The position numbers and the translations under genes were made by a program. Positions 1-8,336 of a stretch of 64,000 nucleotides of DNA are shown piece by piece (the first letter of the stretch is position 1; the number at the start of each line of letters is the position of its first letter). The DNA comes from Dehalococcoidia bacterium (GTDB taxonomy: Bacteria; Chloroflexota; Dehalococcoidia; Bin125): the NCBI GenBank assembly GCA_022822855.1, contig JAJDYG010000002.1, positions 1-64,000 of the forward strand. Reading direction: 5' to 3'. The notes beneath the pieces were generated by a model, which did not search any database, was not told the DNA's origin, and was given only the letters and a program-made list of their open reading frames with translations.

Positions 1-48
1 ACTTGGGAGCTCTGGGCCCCGTGTCAAGCACGGGGCGACGATCGCTTG
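1..48. repeat. Truncated copy of the ~190-bp dispersed intergenic element
   Basis: The first ~48 bases match the last part of the element at 2290-2475, including the block GGCCCCGTGTCAAGCACGGG (a small hairpin) followed by GCGACGATCG. The copy is cut by the window edge, so its full length is unknown. The rest of the stretch up to 136 holds nothing recognisable. Confidence 0.75.
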
Positions 49-136
49 GCGTATTGCGCTTGGCGTGGGCCGTTCTGACTCGCGTCGGCTTACACCAATA
101 TGAATCATCCCGCTGAGACAGAAGTGTGAACAGGCC

Positions 137-1408
137 CTAGGGCGCACTCGCCTCGACACTGGCTCGCAGGATGGCGAGGCCTCGATGGAGGTCCTCGTCG
201 TCGATTGTCAGCGGCGGCATGAGCTTGACCACGTCGGAGGCGGCTCCGCCCGAAGTCTCCATTAGCAGGCCGCGCTCAAAGGCCCGGCCGCAGATCTTCG
301 AGGCCATTCCCTCGACGGGCGTGTGCAGGCCCTGCAGGAATCCTCGTCCGCGGATTGCGGCTCTCAGAGTTTCGTGTTCCGCAGCGATCGATTCCAGTTC
401 CTGACGGATGACCTCGGACTTGCGCTGAACTTCAATCGAGAGCGAATCATCGCGCCACCAGTTCAGCGCCTCGGTTGCGGTGACGAATGCGGCGTTGTTG
501 CCGCGGAAGGTGCCGTTGTGTTCGCCGGGCGACCAGATGTCGAGGTCGGGACGAATCAGGGTCAGCGACATGGGCAGGCCGCTGCCGGAGATCGACTTTG
601 AGAGACAGATCAGATCGGGTTGAACTCCGGCGGGCTCGAAAGAAAAAAACGTCCCGGTGCGGCCGCAGCCGGCCTGGATGTCGTCGACGATCAGCAGGAC
701 GTCGTGCCGGGTGCAGCATTCGGATAGTCGCTGGAGCCATTCGGCACCGGCGGCGTGCAGTCCACCCTCGCCCTGGACGGTTTCGACGATCACGGCGGCG
801 ACCGACGCGTCGGGCTCGGCGAGTATCGCGTCGAGCACCGATACCGTGTCCACGCCGTCGCCGAGTTCGCCGTCGTAGGGGGCGGTGAGCTGATGTTCGA
901 GCGGGATCCCGGCGGACTCGCGCTTGACGACGTTGCCGCTCAGCGCGAGCGCGCCCAGCGTCATGCCGTGGAAGGCGTTGGTGAACGAGACGATGTCCCG
1001 GCGGCCGGTGACCTTGCGGGCCAGCTTGAGCGCCGCTTCGACCGCGTTCGTGCCGGTCGGGCCGGGGAACATGACCTTGTAGGACATTGCCCGCGGCTTG
1101 AGGATCAGCTCGTCGAAGCGCAGCAGAAAGTCGCGCTTGGCCGTGGTCGCCATATCGAGCGAATGGATGATGCCCTGTGACTGCATGTAGCGAGTCAGCG
1201 CGGCAATCATCTCATCGGGATTGTGTCCGTAGTTCAGCCCGCCAGCGCCGGAAAAAAAGTCGAGGTACTCGCGTCCGCGCTCGTCCCACAGCGACGCGCC
1301 GTGCGCACGCGACCAGACGGCGGGCCAGGCCCGCACGTAGGAACGGACTTCCGATTCCAGCTCTTCGAAGGCGTCCAGACCGTTCACGACAGACGCGCTC
1401 GTAACCAT
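137..1408 (-). CDS. Class III aminotransferase, diaminobutyrate--2-oxoglutarate transaminase (EctB) type
   Basis: A 423-residue PLP-dependent fold-type I aminotransferase of the usual EctB length. The block FPGPTGTNAVEAALKLAR (about residues 114-131) is the EctB/diaminobutyrate-transaminase signature. VDDIQAGCGRTG (241-252) supplies the aspartate that contacts the PLP ring nitrogen, and Lys271 in LSKSISGSG is the predicted Schiff-base lysine. EctB converts aspartate semialdehyde and glutamate to 2,4-diaminobutyrate for ectoine or siderophores. No ectA or ectC lies beside it: 1409-2518 upstream has no gene and the 136 bases downstream are non-coding. The in vivo substrate is therefore open; a GABA or other omega-amino acid transaminase is the alternative. 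Family call is firm, reaction less so. Confidence 0.8.
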   Translation of the reverse strand: MVTSASVVNGLDAFEELESEVRSYVRAWPAVWSRAHGASLWDERGREYLDFFSGAGGLNYGHNPDEMIAALTRYMQSQGIIHSLDMATTAKRDFLLRFDELILKPRAMSYKVMFPGPTGTNAVEAALKLARKVTGRRDIVSFTNAFHGMTLGALALSGNVVKRESAGIPLEHQLTAPYDGELGDGVDTVSVLDAILAEPDASVAAVIVETVQGEGGLHAAGAEWLQRLSECCTRHDVLLIVDDIQAGCGRTGTFFSFEPAGVQPDLICLSKSISGSGLPMSLTLIRPDLDIWSPGEHNGTFRGNNAAFVTATEALNWWRDDSLSIEVQRKSEVIRQELESIAAEHETLRAAIRGRGFLQGLHTPVEGMASKICGRAFERGLLMETSGGAASDVVKLMPPLTIDDEDLHRGLAILRASVEASAP

Positions 1409-1546
1409 CCACGACCCTCACAATCAGGCACCCCGCCGGAGGCCACTGCCTTCACTATGCCTGATCTCTCGGTCCGTGTCCCCACCAGATCGCAGGCAGT
1501 CCTGGGGAGTGGGGAACCGGGCGAGTGAGACTCATGAGAACACCGG

Positions 1547-2015
1547 TGTTCAGGTGTTCGGCGGTATTTTTCTTTTGGAGGCGAGTCGGGCTCGATTTCC
1601 AGTGTTTTGCAGGGGATCGGGTGTTCAGGTTGTTCAGGTTCGTTCAGTCTGGTCCAGCGTGGTTCAGGTCGGTTGAACAGATGGGTGCGGGTTGTGCGCA
1701 GGTGGAGGCGGCGGTGTTCAGGTGATCGGGGGAGTTTTTCTTTTGCGGGCGAGTCGGGCTCGATCTCCAGCGTTTTACAGGGGATCGGGTGTTCAGGTTG
1801 TTCAGCTTCGTTCAGTCTGGTCCAGCCTGGTTCAGGTCGGTTGAACAGATGGGTGCTGTTTGTGTGCAGGTGGAGGCGGTGGTTTTCAGGTGATCGGGGA
1901 AGTTTTTCTTTTGCGGGCGAGTCGGGCTCGATCTCCAGCGTTTTGCGGGAGATGGGCTGTTCAGGTTGTTCAGGTTTATTCAGTCTGGTCCAGGCTGGTC
2001 CAGGTCGGCTGAACG
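1547..2015. repeat. 168-bp tandem repeat, ~2.8 copies, with phased TTCAG decamers
   Basis: Units start at 1547, 1715 and 1883, exactly 168 bp apart; the third is truncated near 2015. Each unit has a T-rich stretch (TTTTTCTTTTG), a dyad (1594-1618, 1762-1786, 1930-1954) and five TTCAG/TCCAG words about 10 bp apart (in unit 1 at 1624, 1633, 1643, 1653, 1663). Because 168 is divisible by three, the array holds long open frames on both strands, which explains spurious ORFs here. It lies upstream of the minus-strand aminotransferase gene, whose coding strand reads CTGAACA. The region 2016-2289 holds nothing else recognisable. Confidence 0.9.
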
Positions 2016-2289
2016 GCCGGGGCCGATAGCCAGGCGTGGCGTCGGCCGAATGGACAATGGGGTCGGCGACTCGGTTCATGGCTTCCGGTTGTCCAATCAG
2101 AGGCGAGGCCGTCCGCTCGTGGGCCCCTGATTTCAGATCACTATATCGCGCAGACGTTCTGTGCAGACATCCGGTATGTACACCGAGCTACCCCAACTCA
2201 AGCGAGAGGCAGGCCGCGACCGGCGCGGGTTTCTCGGCGGCGTTTGAGCCAACGCGCTGCCTGGATCAGACTAATGCGTGTTCACACCA

Positions 2290-2475
2290 GCCACATTCCG
2301 CGTCGCCTCGTGCTCGACACGGGGCCCAGACCTGGATCTACGGGCGGAGTGACAACGCACGCCTCGGCTCAGACGTGGAGCGGCCAGACCCACGCGCAAA
2401 CGCCGAGCTGAGGCCTACATCGTTCTGCGCGCGGACTTGGTTGCTCTAGGCCCCGTGTCAAGCACGGGGCGACGA
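2290..2475. repeat. ~190-bp dispersed intergenic element, copy A
   Basis: Closely similar along its length to 46804-46998 and, at its end, to 1-48. Shared blocks include ATTCCGCGTCG near the start, GACACGGGGCCCAG, GACCCACGCGCAAACG, GAGCTGAGGC, ATTCTGCGCGCG or its variant, and TTGCTCTAGGCCCCGTGTC near the end. It has no convincing reading frame shared between copies and no transposase or terminal inverted repeats. In both full copies a phased TTCAG array lies beside it on the lower-coordinate side. Confidence 0.85.
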
Positions 2476-2518
2476 TCGCCGGCACCATTGCGTACGGGGC
2501 GACCAGCTCCAGCAGGCC

Positions 2519-4507
2519 CTAGCTGTGACCGTTGTGGCCGACGTGGTTCGAGTGGTCGTGGGCCTCGTGGTCCATGTCGTGGGCGCAGTGGTCGGGTTCG
2601 GGCAGGTCGAGGGCCGGGTTGTGACTGAAGAAGCCGGACGGTCGCAGCTTGAATCCGCTGCGATGCACCGGGGCGACGGGCCAGTCCTCGGGCACGACGA
2701 TGTGGTTCATGCCGACGGTGTACCAGAGAACCACGTCCTCATCGCCGATCTCGCGGTCGGCCGAGACCCAGGCCGGGATGCCCTCGCCGGGCTGACTCTG
2801 GTTCGGGTAGTCGCCGGCCGGGTAGAACTCGGACTCGTTGTAGGGCGTGACCCAGAGCTGCTTCTGGGTGAAGCCGGCGCGTCCGTGAACGGCGGCGTCG
2901 GGGCCGGCCATCATCGACACGGTCTCGCCGGGGACCAGCAGGTAGGCCGGCGCGTGGCCGACGTGGTTGACCTTGTTGGTATTCGCGATCCGCCAGTGAC
3001 GAGCCGAGGCGGAGTTGACCACCCCTTCTCCGTCCGTCTCGCTGATCAGCGGCTTGGCGACGGCGGTGAAGGCGTTGTTGTAGGGATTCTCGGGACCGGC
3101 CGGCAGCGGGACGGTGTCGACCTGGTAGACGGTGTTGGTGCCGCCGTCGACTTCCATGTCCATGCGGAAGCAGAGGAAGTGCTGGTGGATCGGCGCGGCC
3201 AGGCCGGGGGCGATCATGTGCCGCGTGATCTGCGGGTCGTCAGGGTCGGCGGCGATCGTCTGTACGATGCCGGTCGCCTTGACCTCCTGCTCCCAGGAGC
3301 CGTCCGGGTAGAAAGACCAGTAGAAGCCGTAGTCGTAGTTGCCGACGGTGGCGATGGCCGAGACGACCAGCCGGCGTGTGCGGCGCACCTCCGAGACCGG
3401 AATCTCGTTCTCGACTCGGGTGTGCTTCCAGTTGATACCGAAGTCTTCCTCGTGGATGCAGACGGCATTCTTGATCGTCCGCGAACCGCCGAACTCGTTC
3501 GTCACCTGGGCGTCCATGTAAACGATCTCGCCGAGACAGTCGCAGCCCAGCTCGAGCGAGTTGGTCAGCCGGCCGAGGCCGCCGACCTCGCCCGAGTCGA
3601 AGGCGTTCTTGAAGTACTGCGTGGGCGAGGCGTCGCCGTAGGGGACGACCATCTCGACCATGGAGGCTCGATAGCAGATCGGCCGCAGTTCGCCGTCGTC
3701 GTTGTAGGCGATCTGGTGCAGGACGAGGCCCTCGCGGGGATGCAGCGATACGCGCATCTGCCACTTCTGCCAGGAGAGCAGGTGGCCGTCGAGGCTGAAT
3801 GAGACGCCGTCGGGCTGGACGATGTCGAGCGTCTTGAGACCCTCACGCGGCTCGATGTCGTTGTAGCGGTAGTCCAGCGACGTGTCGGGCGCGGGCGGTC
3901 CTGGCTCGTCGACCACATTGAGGACGCGGTTCTCGACCAGGTCGACGACGGCCATGACGTGCTCGATTGGGCGGCCGTAGCCGTTCGACTCCTCCGAGTC
4001 GCGCAGGTACGAGATCGCCTTGAGCGTGCGGTGCTCGTTCTCCCACGCGGTACCGAAGTTGCCGCCCGGCCAGGGGTCGATCTGGATCAGCTCGATCTGC
4101 TCGTCGGAGTATCCGCGCTTCTTCATCGCCGCCAGCCAGCGGGAGTCGGTCTTGACCGTCTCGATGGCGCGGCCGAATTCTTCCGCCAGGGGGAACGGCT
4201 GCTTGCCCTCCAGGGAGGTCCAGCGGGCGACGGACTGTGAATCGAGATCGACCACGCACTCGACGGCGTCGCCTGACTGGACGTCCATCATCACGATCAG
4301 CGCCCTGCGGGCGATTGGGTCGCCGTCGGAGAAGCTGCGGACGACGTCCTTGGCCGGCTCGTCGAGGGCGACCAGCGGGAATCGCCAGCCGTCGCGCGGC
4401 TCGTGCGAGGCGGCGATCTGGGAAGCCGCCGAGATTTCGTCGGCGGTCAAGGGGTCGAGCGGGTGGGTCACGCCAACGGGCGTGGCGGGTCGAGTCTCGG
4501 TGACCAT
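2519..4507 (-). CDS. Copper-containing primary amine oxidase with His-rich C-terminal tail
   Basis: 662 residues, the normal length for copper/TPQ amine oxidases, which convert primary amines to aldehydes with release of ammonia and hydrogen peroxide. Tyr391 in GNYDYGF is the predicted topaquinone precursor (motif N-Y-D/E). Asp304 in AFDSGE is the likely catalytic base. His441 and His443 (HQH) with His629 (FFSHNPALD) are the expected copper ligands. No signal peptide is visible. The last ~25 residues are rich in His and Asp (DHCAHDMDHEAHDHSNHVGH), which is not part of the catalytic core and could help load copper (inference). It is probably transcribed alone, with a -10-like TACCCT 32 bp upstream of the start and a CTGGACA decamer array beyond that. 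Confidence 0.95.
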   Translation of the reverse strand: MVTETRPATPVGVTHPLDPLTADEISAASQIAASHEPRDGWRFPLVALDEPAKDVVRSFSDGDPIARRALIVMMDVQSGDAVECVVDLDSQSVARWTSLEGKQPFPLAEEFGRAIETVKTDSRWLAAMKKRGYSDEQIELIQIDPWPGGNFGTAWENEHRTLKAISYLRDSEESNGYGRPIEHVMAVVDLVENRVLNVVDEPGPPAPDTSLDYRYNDIEPREGLKTLDIVQPDGVSFSLDGHLLSWQKWQMRVSLHPREGLVLHQIAYNDDGELRPICYRASMVEMVVPYGDASPTQYFKNAFDSGEVGGLGRLTNSLELGCDCLGEIVYMDAQVTNEFGGSRTIKNAVCIHEEDFGINWKHTRVENEIPVSEVRRTRRLVVSAIATVGNYDYGFYWSFYPDGSWEQEVKATGIVQTIAADPDDPQITRHMIAPGLAAPIHQHFLCFRMDMEVDGGTNTVYQVDTVPLPAGPENPYNNAFTAVAKPLISETDGEGVVNSASARHWRIANTNKVNHVGHAPAYLLVPGETVSMMAGPDAAVHGRAGFTQKQLWVTPYNESEFYPAGDYPNQSQPGEGIPAWVSADREIGDEDVVLWYTVGMNHIVVPEDWPVAPVHRSGFKLRPSGFFSHNPALDLPEPDHCAHDMDHEAHDHSNHVGHNGHS

Positions 4508-4538
4508 GTGGTGTCTCCTGTTGTGCGGTCTTGAACGG

Positions 4539-4544
4539 AGGGTA
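4539..4544 (-). promoter_or_regulatory. -10-like box (TACCCT) of the amine oxidase gene
   Basis: The minus strand reads GGATACCCTCCG 32-37 bases before the start codon. It matches the TANNNT(G) pattern found at a similar distance from many starts in this window. No clear -35 box was found. Confidence 0.4.
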
Positions 4545-4625
4545 TCCGAAGCGGGCTGGACAGTTGATGTGGGAGATTCCGGTCGATTAGACAGAATTTG
4601 TTGCTCTGGGCTAAGGATTGTCGCG

Positions 4626-4670
4626 TCAGGTGTCCAGATTTGTCCAGATTTCGCTCGATTTCGCGCTGAT
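4626..4670. repeat. Decamer array TGTCCAGATT/TCGCTCGATT
   Basis: Four consecutive 10-bp units: TGTCCAGATT twice (4631-4650), then TCGCTCGATT and TCGCGCTGAT (4651-4670), preceded by a TCAGG word at 4626. On the amine oxidase coding strand it reads AAATCTGGACA. The spacing equals that of the TTCAG arrays at 1547-2015 and 46435-46610. The remaining sequence from 4671 to 4841 shows no gene. Confidence 0.65.
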
Positions 4671-4841
4671 TGATCGGGGTGGATCCGGAGATGGGCAGCG
4701 AATTTCAGGAGTCGTCCGGGTCCTTTGTTGGCGGTCTTCTGTCGGTCCTCGACTTTGGCTGGGTGATGACAATCGATTGCATAAGGACTGACGTTCTGTG
4801 GTCGATTTCGGGCGTCGCTAGGAACGGGAGTCGTACACCAG

Positions 4842-4869
4842 AGAGGGCGGGCCGCCCGGCCCGCCCTCT
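4842..4869 (-). terminator. Strong GC hairpin after the solute-binding protein gene
   Basis: Perfect 12-bp stem (AGAGGGCGGGCC pairing with GGCCCGCCCTCT) with a 4-base loop, 25 bp after the stop codon of the minus-strand solute-binding protein gene. There is no T tract after it, so it may act as a Rho-type or transcript-stabilising hairpin. Confidence 0.6.
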
Positions 4870-4894
4870 GGGGTTGACTTGGCCTCAGGGGCTT

Positions 4895-6169
4895 CTACTG
4901 GTTGCAGAAGGAGGGGGCCTGGTCGGGGGCGATCTGCATGGCGAGGGCGCAGATCTGCTGCTGCCAGCCTGGAGGCAGATTGTCGATGTAGGCCTGGTTA
5001 AGCACGACCGGGCGGATCAACATGGTCGTTGTCTCGGGGGCCTGCTGGGCCGTCAGCGCCAACATGGCGCGGGCGGTGGGGCTGGAGTCGACGTTCTTGA
5101 GGGCCAGCATCACGTGGCTGGCCTGGGCGAGGTCGCCGTCGTCGATGGCGAATAGCATCTGTCCTTCGTAGACCTGGACCAGACTGAACTGCGTGCGACC
5201 GATTGAGCCTACGAGGGTCCCGCTGTTGAGGTACTGCACGGTCCCGATGGCGACATGCGACAGCGCCGGGTTGAGGACCAGCACGCCAGCGGCCTGGTTC
5301 GCAACGATCGCGCCGCCGATTGCGGAGCCTGCCGCTATCGGGTCAGCCAGAGTGCCCGCTGGAAGTTGCACGGTCTCGACCGCGCCGTTGTATGTGCTGG
5401 CCAGTCCGTCGCAACGGTCTGTGAGGCCGATGTTGACGGGTTCGTGAACCACGCAGAGAACCGTGCCGGTTGCGCCGGCCTCGTTGAACTCACGTCCCGC
5501 GAGTTCGCCTGCCCCGCGATCGTCGAGCCCGTAGTGGACCGTCGAGCCGACGTGTCCGGCGACGTCGGCGCCGGAGTTGAAGGTGACGATAAACGCGCCG
5601 CTGGTTCGGGCGGCGGTCAGCGCATCGCGCAGGCCGCCGAGATCGGGGATCGAGGAGGCGATGCCGAGCGCGCCGCGGTCGACGCAGTCCATGATCGCCG
5701 CCGCGTGGTCCGCCACTGCCGGTTCGCCGCTGATTTGGACGTTGGTCAGGCCAAGCTCATGCGCATTCTGGGCTGCGACGAGGTTGAAGGTCGTCCAAAA
5801 CGGATCGTCATCTGCGCCGTGGTGAACGATGCAGTAGAGCTCGGCGGGCGCCGCGGTCGATTGGGTCGAGTCACTGGTCATGGCGTCCTCAGCCATCGCG
5901 CCAGTGACCTCGACGGCGATCGGCGATGAATGCCGCCACTCTCCGATGACATCCGGGCGCAGGAAGCGGTTCTGCGGCAGCGTGCGCTCGCCCCAGCTAC
6001 CGTCGGCGTCGCGCTGTTGCAGTCCGACTTCGACGCGTCCATCGTCGTGCCGGAGCGTGCTGATCCGAACCTCGGCGTCGCCGTGGCCAGCCGCGTAGAC
6101 GGCGCCGGCGATGATGCCGACCACGCCGAGTAGGGCGAGGCTGAACAATCTCCATTTGTTTCGCAACAT
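4895..6169 (-). CDS. Periplasmic-binding-protein-like (Peripla_BP_4 type) sugar/solute-binding protein
   Basis: 424 residues. An N-terminal export segment (LFSLALLGVVGIIAGAVYAAG) ends in an AxA-like cleavage region without a lipobox Cys. Residues ~30-105 form an uncharacterised pre-domain. From ~110 onward (YCIVHHGADDDPFW...) the protein has the two-lobed fold typical of ribose/galactose-binding proteins, with a hinge near VTFNSGAD and repeated Asn/Asp positions fit for ligand contact. No permease or ATPase gene is adjacent, so it may serve a transporter encoded elsewhere or be a sensor-type binding protein. It has its own promoter and hairpin. Confidence 0.75.
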   Translation of the reverse strand: MLRNKWRLFSLALLGVVGIIAGAVYAAGHGDAEVRISTLRHDDGRVEVGLQQRDADGSWGERTLPQNRFLRPDVIGEWRHSSPIAVEVTGAMAEDAMTSDSTQSTAAPAELYCIVHHGADDDPFWTTFNLVAAQNAHELGLTNVQISGEPAVADHAAAIMDCVDRGALGIASSIPDLGGLRDALTAARTSGAFIVTFNSGADVAGHVGSTVHYGLDDRGAGELAGREFNEAGATGTVLCVVHEPVNIGLTDRCDGLASTYNGAVETVQLPAGTLADPIAAGSAIGGAIVANQAAGVLVLNPALSHVAIGTVQYLNSGTLVGSIGRTQFSLVQVYEGQMLFAIDDGDLAQASHVMLALKNVDSSPTARAMLALTAQQAPETTTMLIRPVVLNQAYIDNLPPGWQQQICALAMQIAPDQAPSFCNQ

Positions 6170-6221
6170 GATGCCGGTCTCCTATGAATGATTTTGACGG
6201 TTGGTGTGTCCAACTCAGAAC

Positions 6222-6249
6222 AGGCTAAGTTCTGCGTAGGAAAACGCAA
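6222..6249 (-). promoter_or_regulatory. Sigma70-type promoter of the solute-binding protein gene
   Basis: The minus strand reads TTGCGT (6244-6249), 16 bp, then TAGCCT (6222-6227), 53 bases before the start codon. The -35 box touches the end of the thiolase terminator palindrome, so the two genes appear to be separate transcription units. Confidence 0.5.
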
Positions 6250-6278
6250 GAGGGCACGGGGGTACCCCCGTGCCCTCT
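6249..6278 (-). terminator. Perfect 30-bp palindrome terminating the thiolase gene
   Basis: Arms AGAGGGCACGGGGGT and ACCCCCGTGCCCTCT are exact reverse complements with no spacer, 34 bp past the thiolase stop. On the minus strand it is followed by TTGCGTTTTCC, a weak T run. Confidence 0.75.
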
Positions 6279-6312
6279 GTGTCCTGCGAGAGGCTCGTGC
6301 GGTCAGCGGAGC

Positions 6313-7617
6313 CTAGACGGCCTCGATGATCGTGCTGATGCCCATGCCGGCGCCGATGCACTGCGTGGCGAGGCCGTACTGGCCGCCGGAGCGCTTGAGC
6401 TCGCGGGCGACGGTCGTGACCAGGCGCGTGCCGGTTGCGCCGAGCGGGTGACCGATGGCCAGAGAACCACCGTTGACGTTGACCTTGTCCATGTCGATCC
6501 CGAGTTCCTTGACGGACGGGATGACCTGGGCGGCGAAGGCTTCGTTGAACTCGACGCGGTCGATGTCCGAGGCGTCGATGCCCGCGTGGGCCATCGCCTT
6601 GCGGGTCGCCGGGATCGGGCCGAGGCCCATGACCTGCGGCTTGACCCCGCCGACGCCGAAGCCGGCGATGCGAGCCAGAGGCTCGAGGCCGAGCTCGTCC
6701 GCCTTGCGCTCGCTCATCAGCAGCGCGGCGGTGAAGCCGTCGTTGGTCGGGCAGGAGTTGCCCGCCGTGATGCGGATTTCGCTCTGGGTGTGGGAGACGG
6801 TGCCGCGAACGGTGCGCAGGCCGCTGAGGCCCTCGAAGTTCGTGCCCGGGCGGAAGCCCTCATCGACCTCGACGACGCGCTTGTCGCCGCGCTCGTCGAG
6901 CAGCAGGTTGCCCTCGTCGTCGAAGACCGGCATTTCGACCTCGATCGGGACGATTTCGCCCTGGTAGAAGCCGGAGGCCAGCGCTTCGCCGTACTTGCGG
7001 TGCGATTCAACGGCGAACTCGTCCAGCTCCTCGCGGGAGATGTTGTACATCTCGGCGACGTTCTGGGCGGTCTGCAGCATCGAGGTGACAGGCGAGGAGT
7101 CGAGAATCTCGTCGGGAATCGGGACCGAGAAGTCGAGATCGTGAGACGGGGCCAGGTTGCGCTGGTCCTGCGTCATCTGGTGGCGGTCCTGGTTGAACTC
7201 GGTGATCCGAGTCGGTTCCGCGCCGCCGCCGCCGCCGAGCTGGCGACCCATGCGCTCGACGCCGAGCGCGACGCCGACGTCAATCGCGCCGACCATGATC
7301 TCCTGGGCCACGCGGTGCATGGTCTCCATCGAGGAGCCGCACTGGCGGTTGGAGTCGAAGGTGCAGACGGACTCGGGCAGGCCGGCGAGTCGGACGATGT
7401 GGTTGGCGCCGATGCCGGCGAGTTCGGCCACGCCGCCGACGCAGCCCATGCCGACGTCTTCAATCTCGTGTGGGGAGAGCTGCGGGTAGCGGCCCAGCAG
7501 CTCCTGGAGCACCTGGACGCCAATGGTGTCGAGGCGGGTCGCCGTGAAGGCGCCGCGTCCGCCGCGGGCAAAGGCGGAACGTACGCCGTCAACGATGACG
7601 ACATTCTGCATTTCCAT
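6313..7617 (-). CDS. Thiolase (acetyl-CoA C-acyltransferase)
   Basis: 434 residues, thiolase superfamily. Cys93 in NRQCGSSM is the acylated nucleophile. GGSLAIGHPLGATGTR holds the second active-site His, and CIGAGMG near the C-terminus holds the proton-transfer Cys. NEAFAAQ provides the oxyanion-hole Asn. A central insertion (about 170-260, with VFDDEGNLLLDERGDKRVVEVDEG) is typical of degradative, FadA-like thiolases. It would cleave 3-oxoacyl-CoA or condense acetyl-CoA. No other beta-oxidation gene is adjacent, so its chain-length role is not settled. Confidence 0.93.
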   Translation of the reverse strand: MEMQNVVIVDGVRSAFARGGRGAFTATRLDTIGVQVLQELLGRYPQLSPHEIEDVGMGCVGGVAELAGIGANHIVRLAGLPESVCTFDSNRQCGSSMETMHRVAQEIMVGAIDVGVALGVERMGRQLGGGGGAEPTRITEFNQDRHQMTQDQRNLAPSHDLDFSVPIPDEILDSSPVTSMLQTAQNVAEMYNISREELDEFAVESHRKYGEALASGFYQGEIVPIEVEMPVFDDEGNLLLDERGDKRVVEVDEGFRPGTNFEGLSGLRTVRGTVSHTQSEIRITAGNSCPTNDGFTAALLMSERKADELGLEPLARIAGFGVGGVKPQVMGLGPIPATRKAMAHAGIDASDIDRVEFNEAFAAQVIPSVKELGIDMDKVNVNGGSLAIGHPLGATGTRLVTTVARELKRSGGQYGLATQCIGAGMGISTIIEAV

Positions 7618-7715
7618 TGTTCGAGTTCCTCTCTGTCAGGCGCCCAAACCGGAGGTGCGCCCTGTGTCTGAAGGTCAAGTTGGAGTGTAGCGGTTGCTGT
7701 GTGAGGTCCACTTGG

Positions 7716-7976
7716 TCAGGGGAGCGGATCAATCTTGCCCATCGGCTGTCGCTGCTGACCTCGTTCCCACGCGGCGCGGAGTTCGGACTGTCGAATCGTT
7801 GCCCACTCCAGGACTTCGCGATGCTGGCGGGGTGGAAGACCGCCGCTGAAAACGGACAAGGTGTTGATCTCGATCAGAACCTCCTCCTTTCCGTGGACTG
7901 CATGGAAGTGAGGAGGGTTGTGTTCGCGGTTGAAGATACGAATGATGATGCCGTGGAATCGGCAAAGCTCAGACAT
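7716..7976 (-). CDS. DUF4160 domain protein
   Basis: 86 residues from the ATG giving MSELCRFHGIIIRIF. The line NREHNPPHFHAVHGKEE, with its conserved PPHFHA, identifies DUF4160, a small family of unknown function. An upstream in-frame ATG exists, but this start overlaps the DUF2442 stop by 8 bp and gives the family's usual N-terminus. DUF2442 and DUF4160 genes are often paired and have been proposed as toxin-antitoxin-like modules; that role is unproven here. Confidence 0.8.
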   Translation of the reverse strand: MSELCRFHGIIIRIFNREHNPPHFHAVHGKEEVLIEINTLSVFSGGLPPRQHREVLEWATIRQSELRAAWERGQQRQPMGKIDPLP

Positions 7977-8259
7977 GCGCTCGCTGTGAAGAGGAGCGGG
8001 GATACAGCGCGTCGAGAGTAAGCCCGGTGAGTTCTGCATAGATCGAATCGGGGCAGAGTTCGATGTCGTCCGACCAGGCGATTGCCCGATAGTCGGTGAT
8101 ACGAACGCTCTTCCAAAAGTCTGCGTTGCGCAGTTCCGCGAGCGCGGGGTCTGCCCCCATGTCGGTCAGGTCGACCTCGCCCGAAACTCCATCCGAGTAT
8201 TCCACCCAGATGCGCCAGTCGTCTCGAGCTTCGACCGCAGTCGGTTGAACGAGTTGCAT
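7969..8259 (-). CDS. DUF2442 domain protein
   Basis: 96 residues. WRIWVEYSDGVSGEVDL at the N-terminus and the central acidic strand-rich region match DUF2442, a small beta-rich family typically encoded next to DUF4160. Its 3' end overlaps the DUF4160 start by 8 bp, implying translational coupling. It is followed at a distance by the end of the thiolase leader and preceded by the broken Uma2 gene, in a small accessory cluster. Confidence 0.8.
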   Translation of the reverse strand: MQLVQPTAVEARDDWRIWVEYSDGVSGEVDLTDMGADPALAELRNADFWKSVRITDYRAIAWSDDIELCPDSIYAELTGLTLDALYPRSSSQRAHV

Positions 8260-8336
8260 GGTGTCAGTCTACCGGCCTGTTCGAACGCTTTGAGGAATCT
8301 TGCGCGGACTTCATAGCTCGACTCCGATAGGACAGC

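Noticed and set aside
1547..2015. CRISPR array
   Set aside because: Units are 168 bp with no unique spacers between identical short repeats, and no cas genes are nearby.
1384..2079. 231-codon minus-strand frame with a 56-residue internal repeat
   Set aside because: It is the translation of the 168-bp DNA repeat; the plus strand is also open, and the peptide is Pro/Glu/His-rich with no family resemblance or ribosome site.
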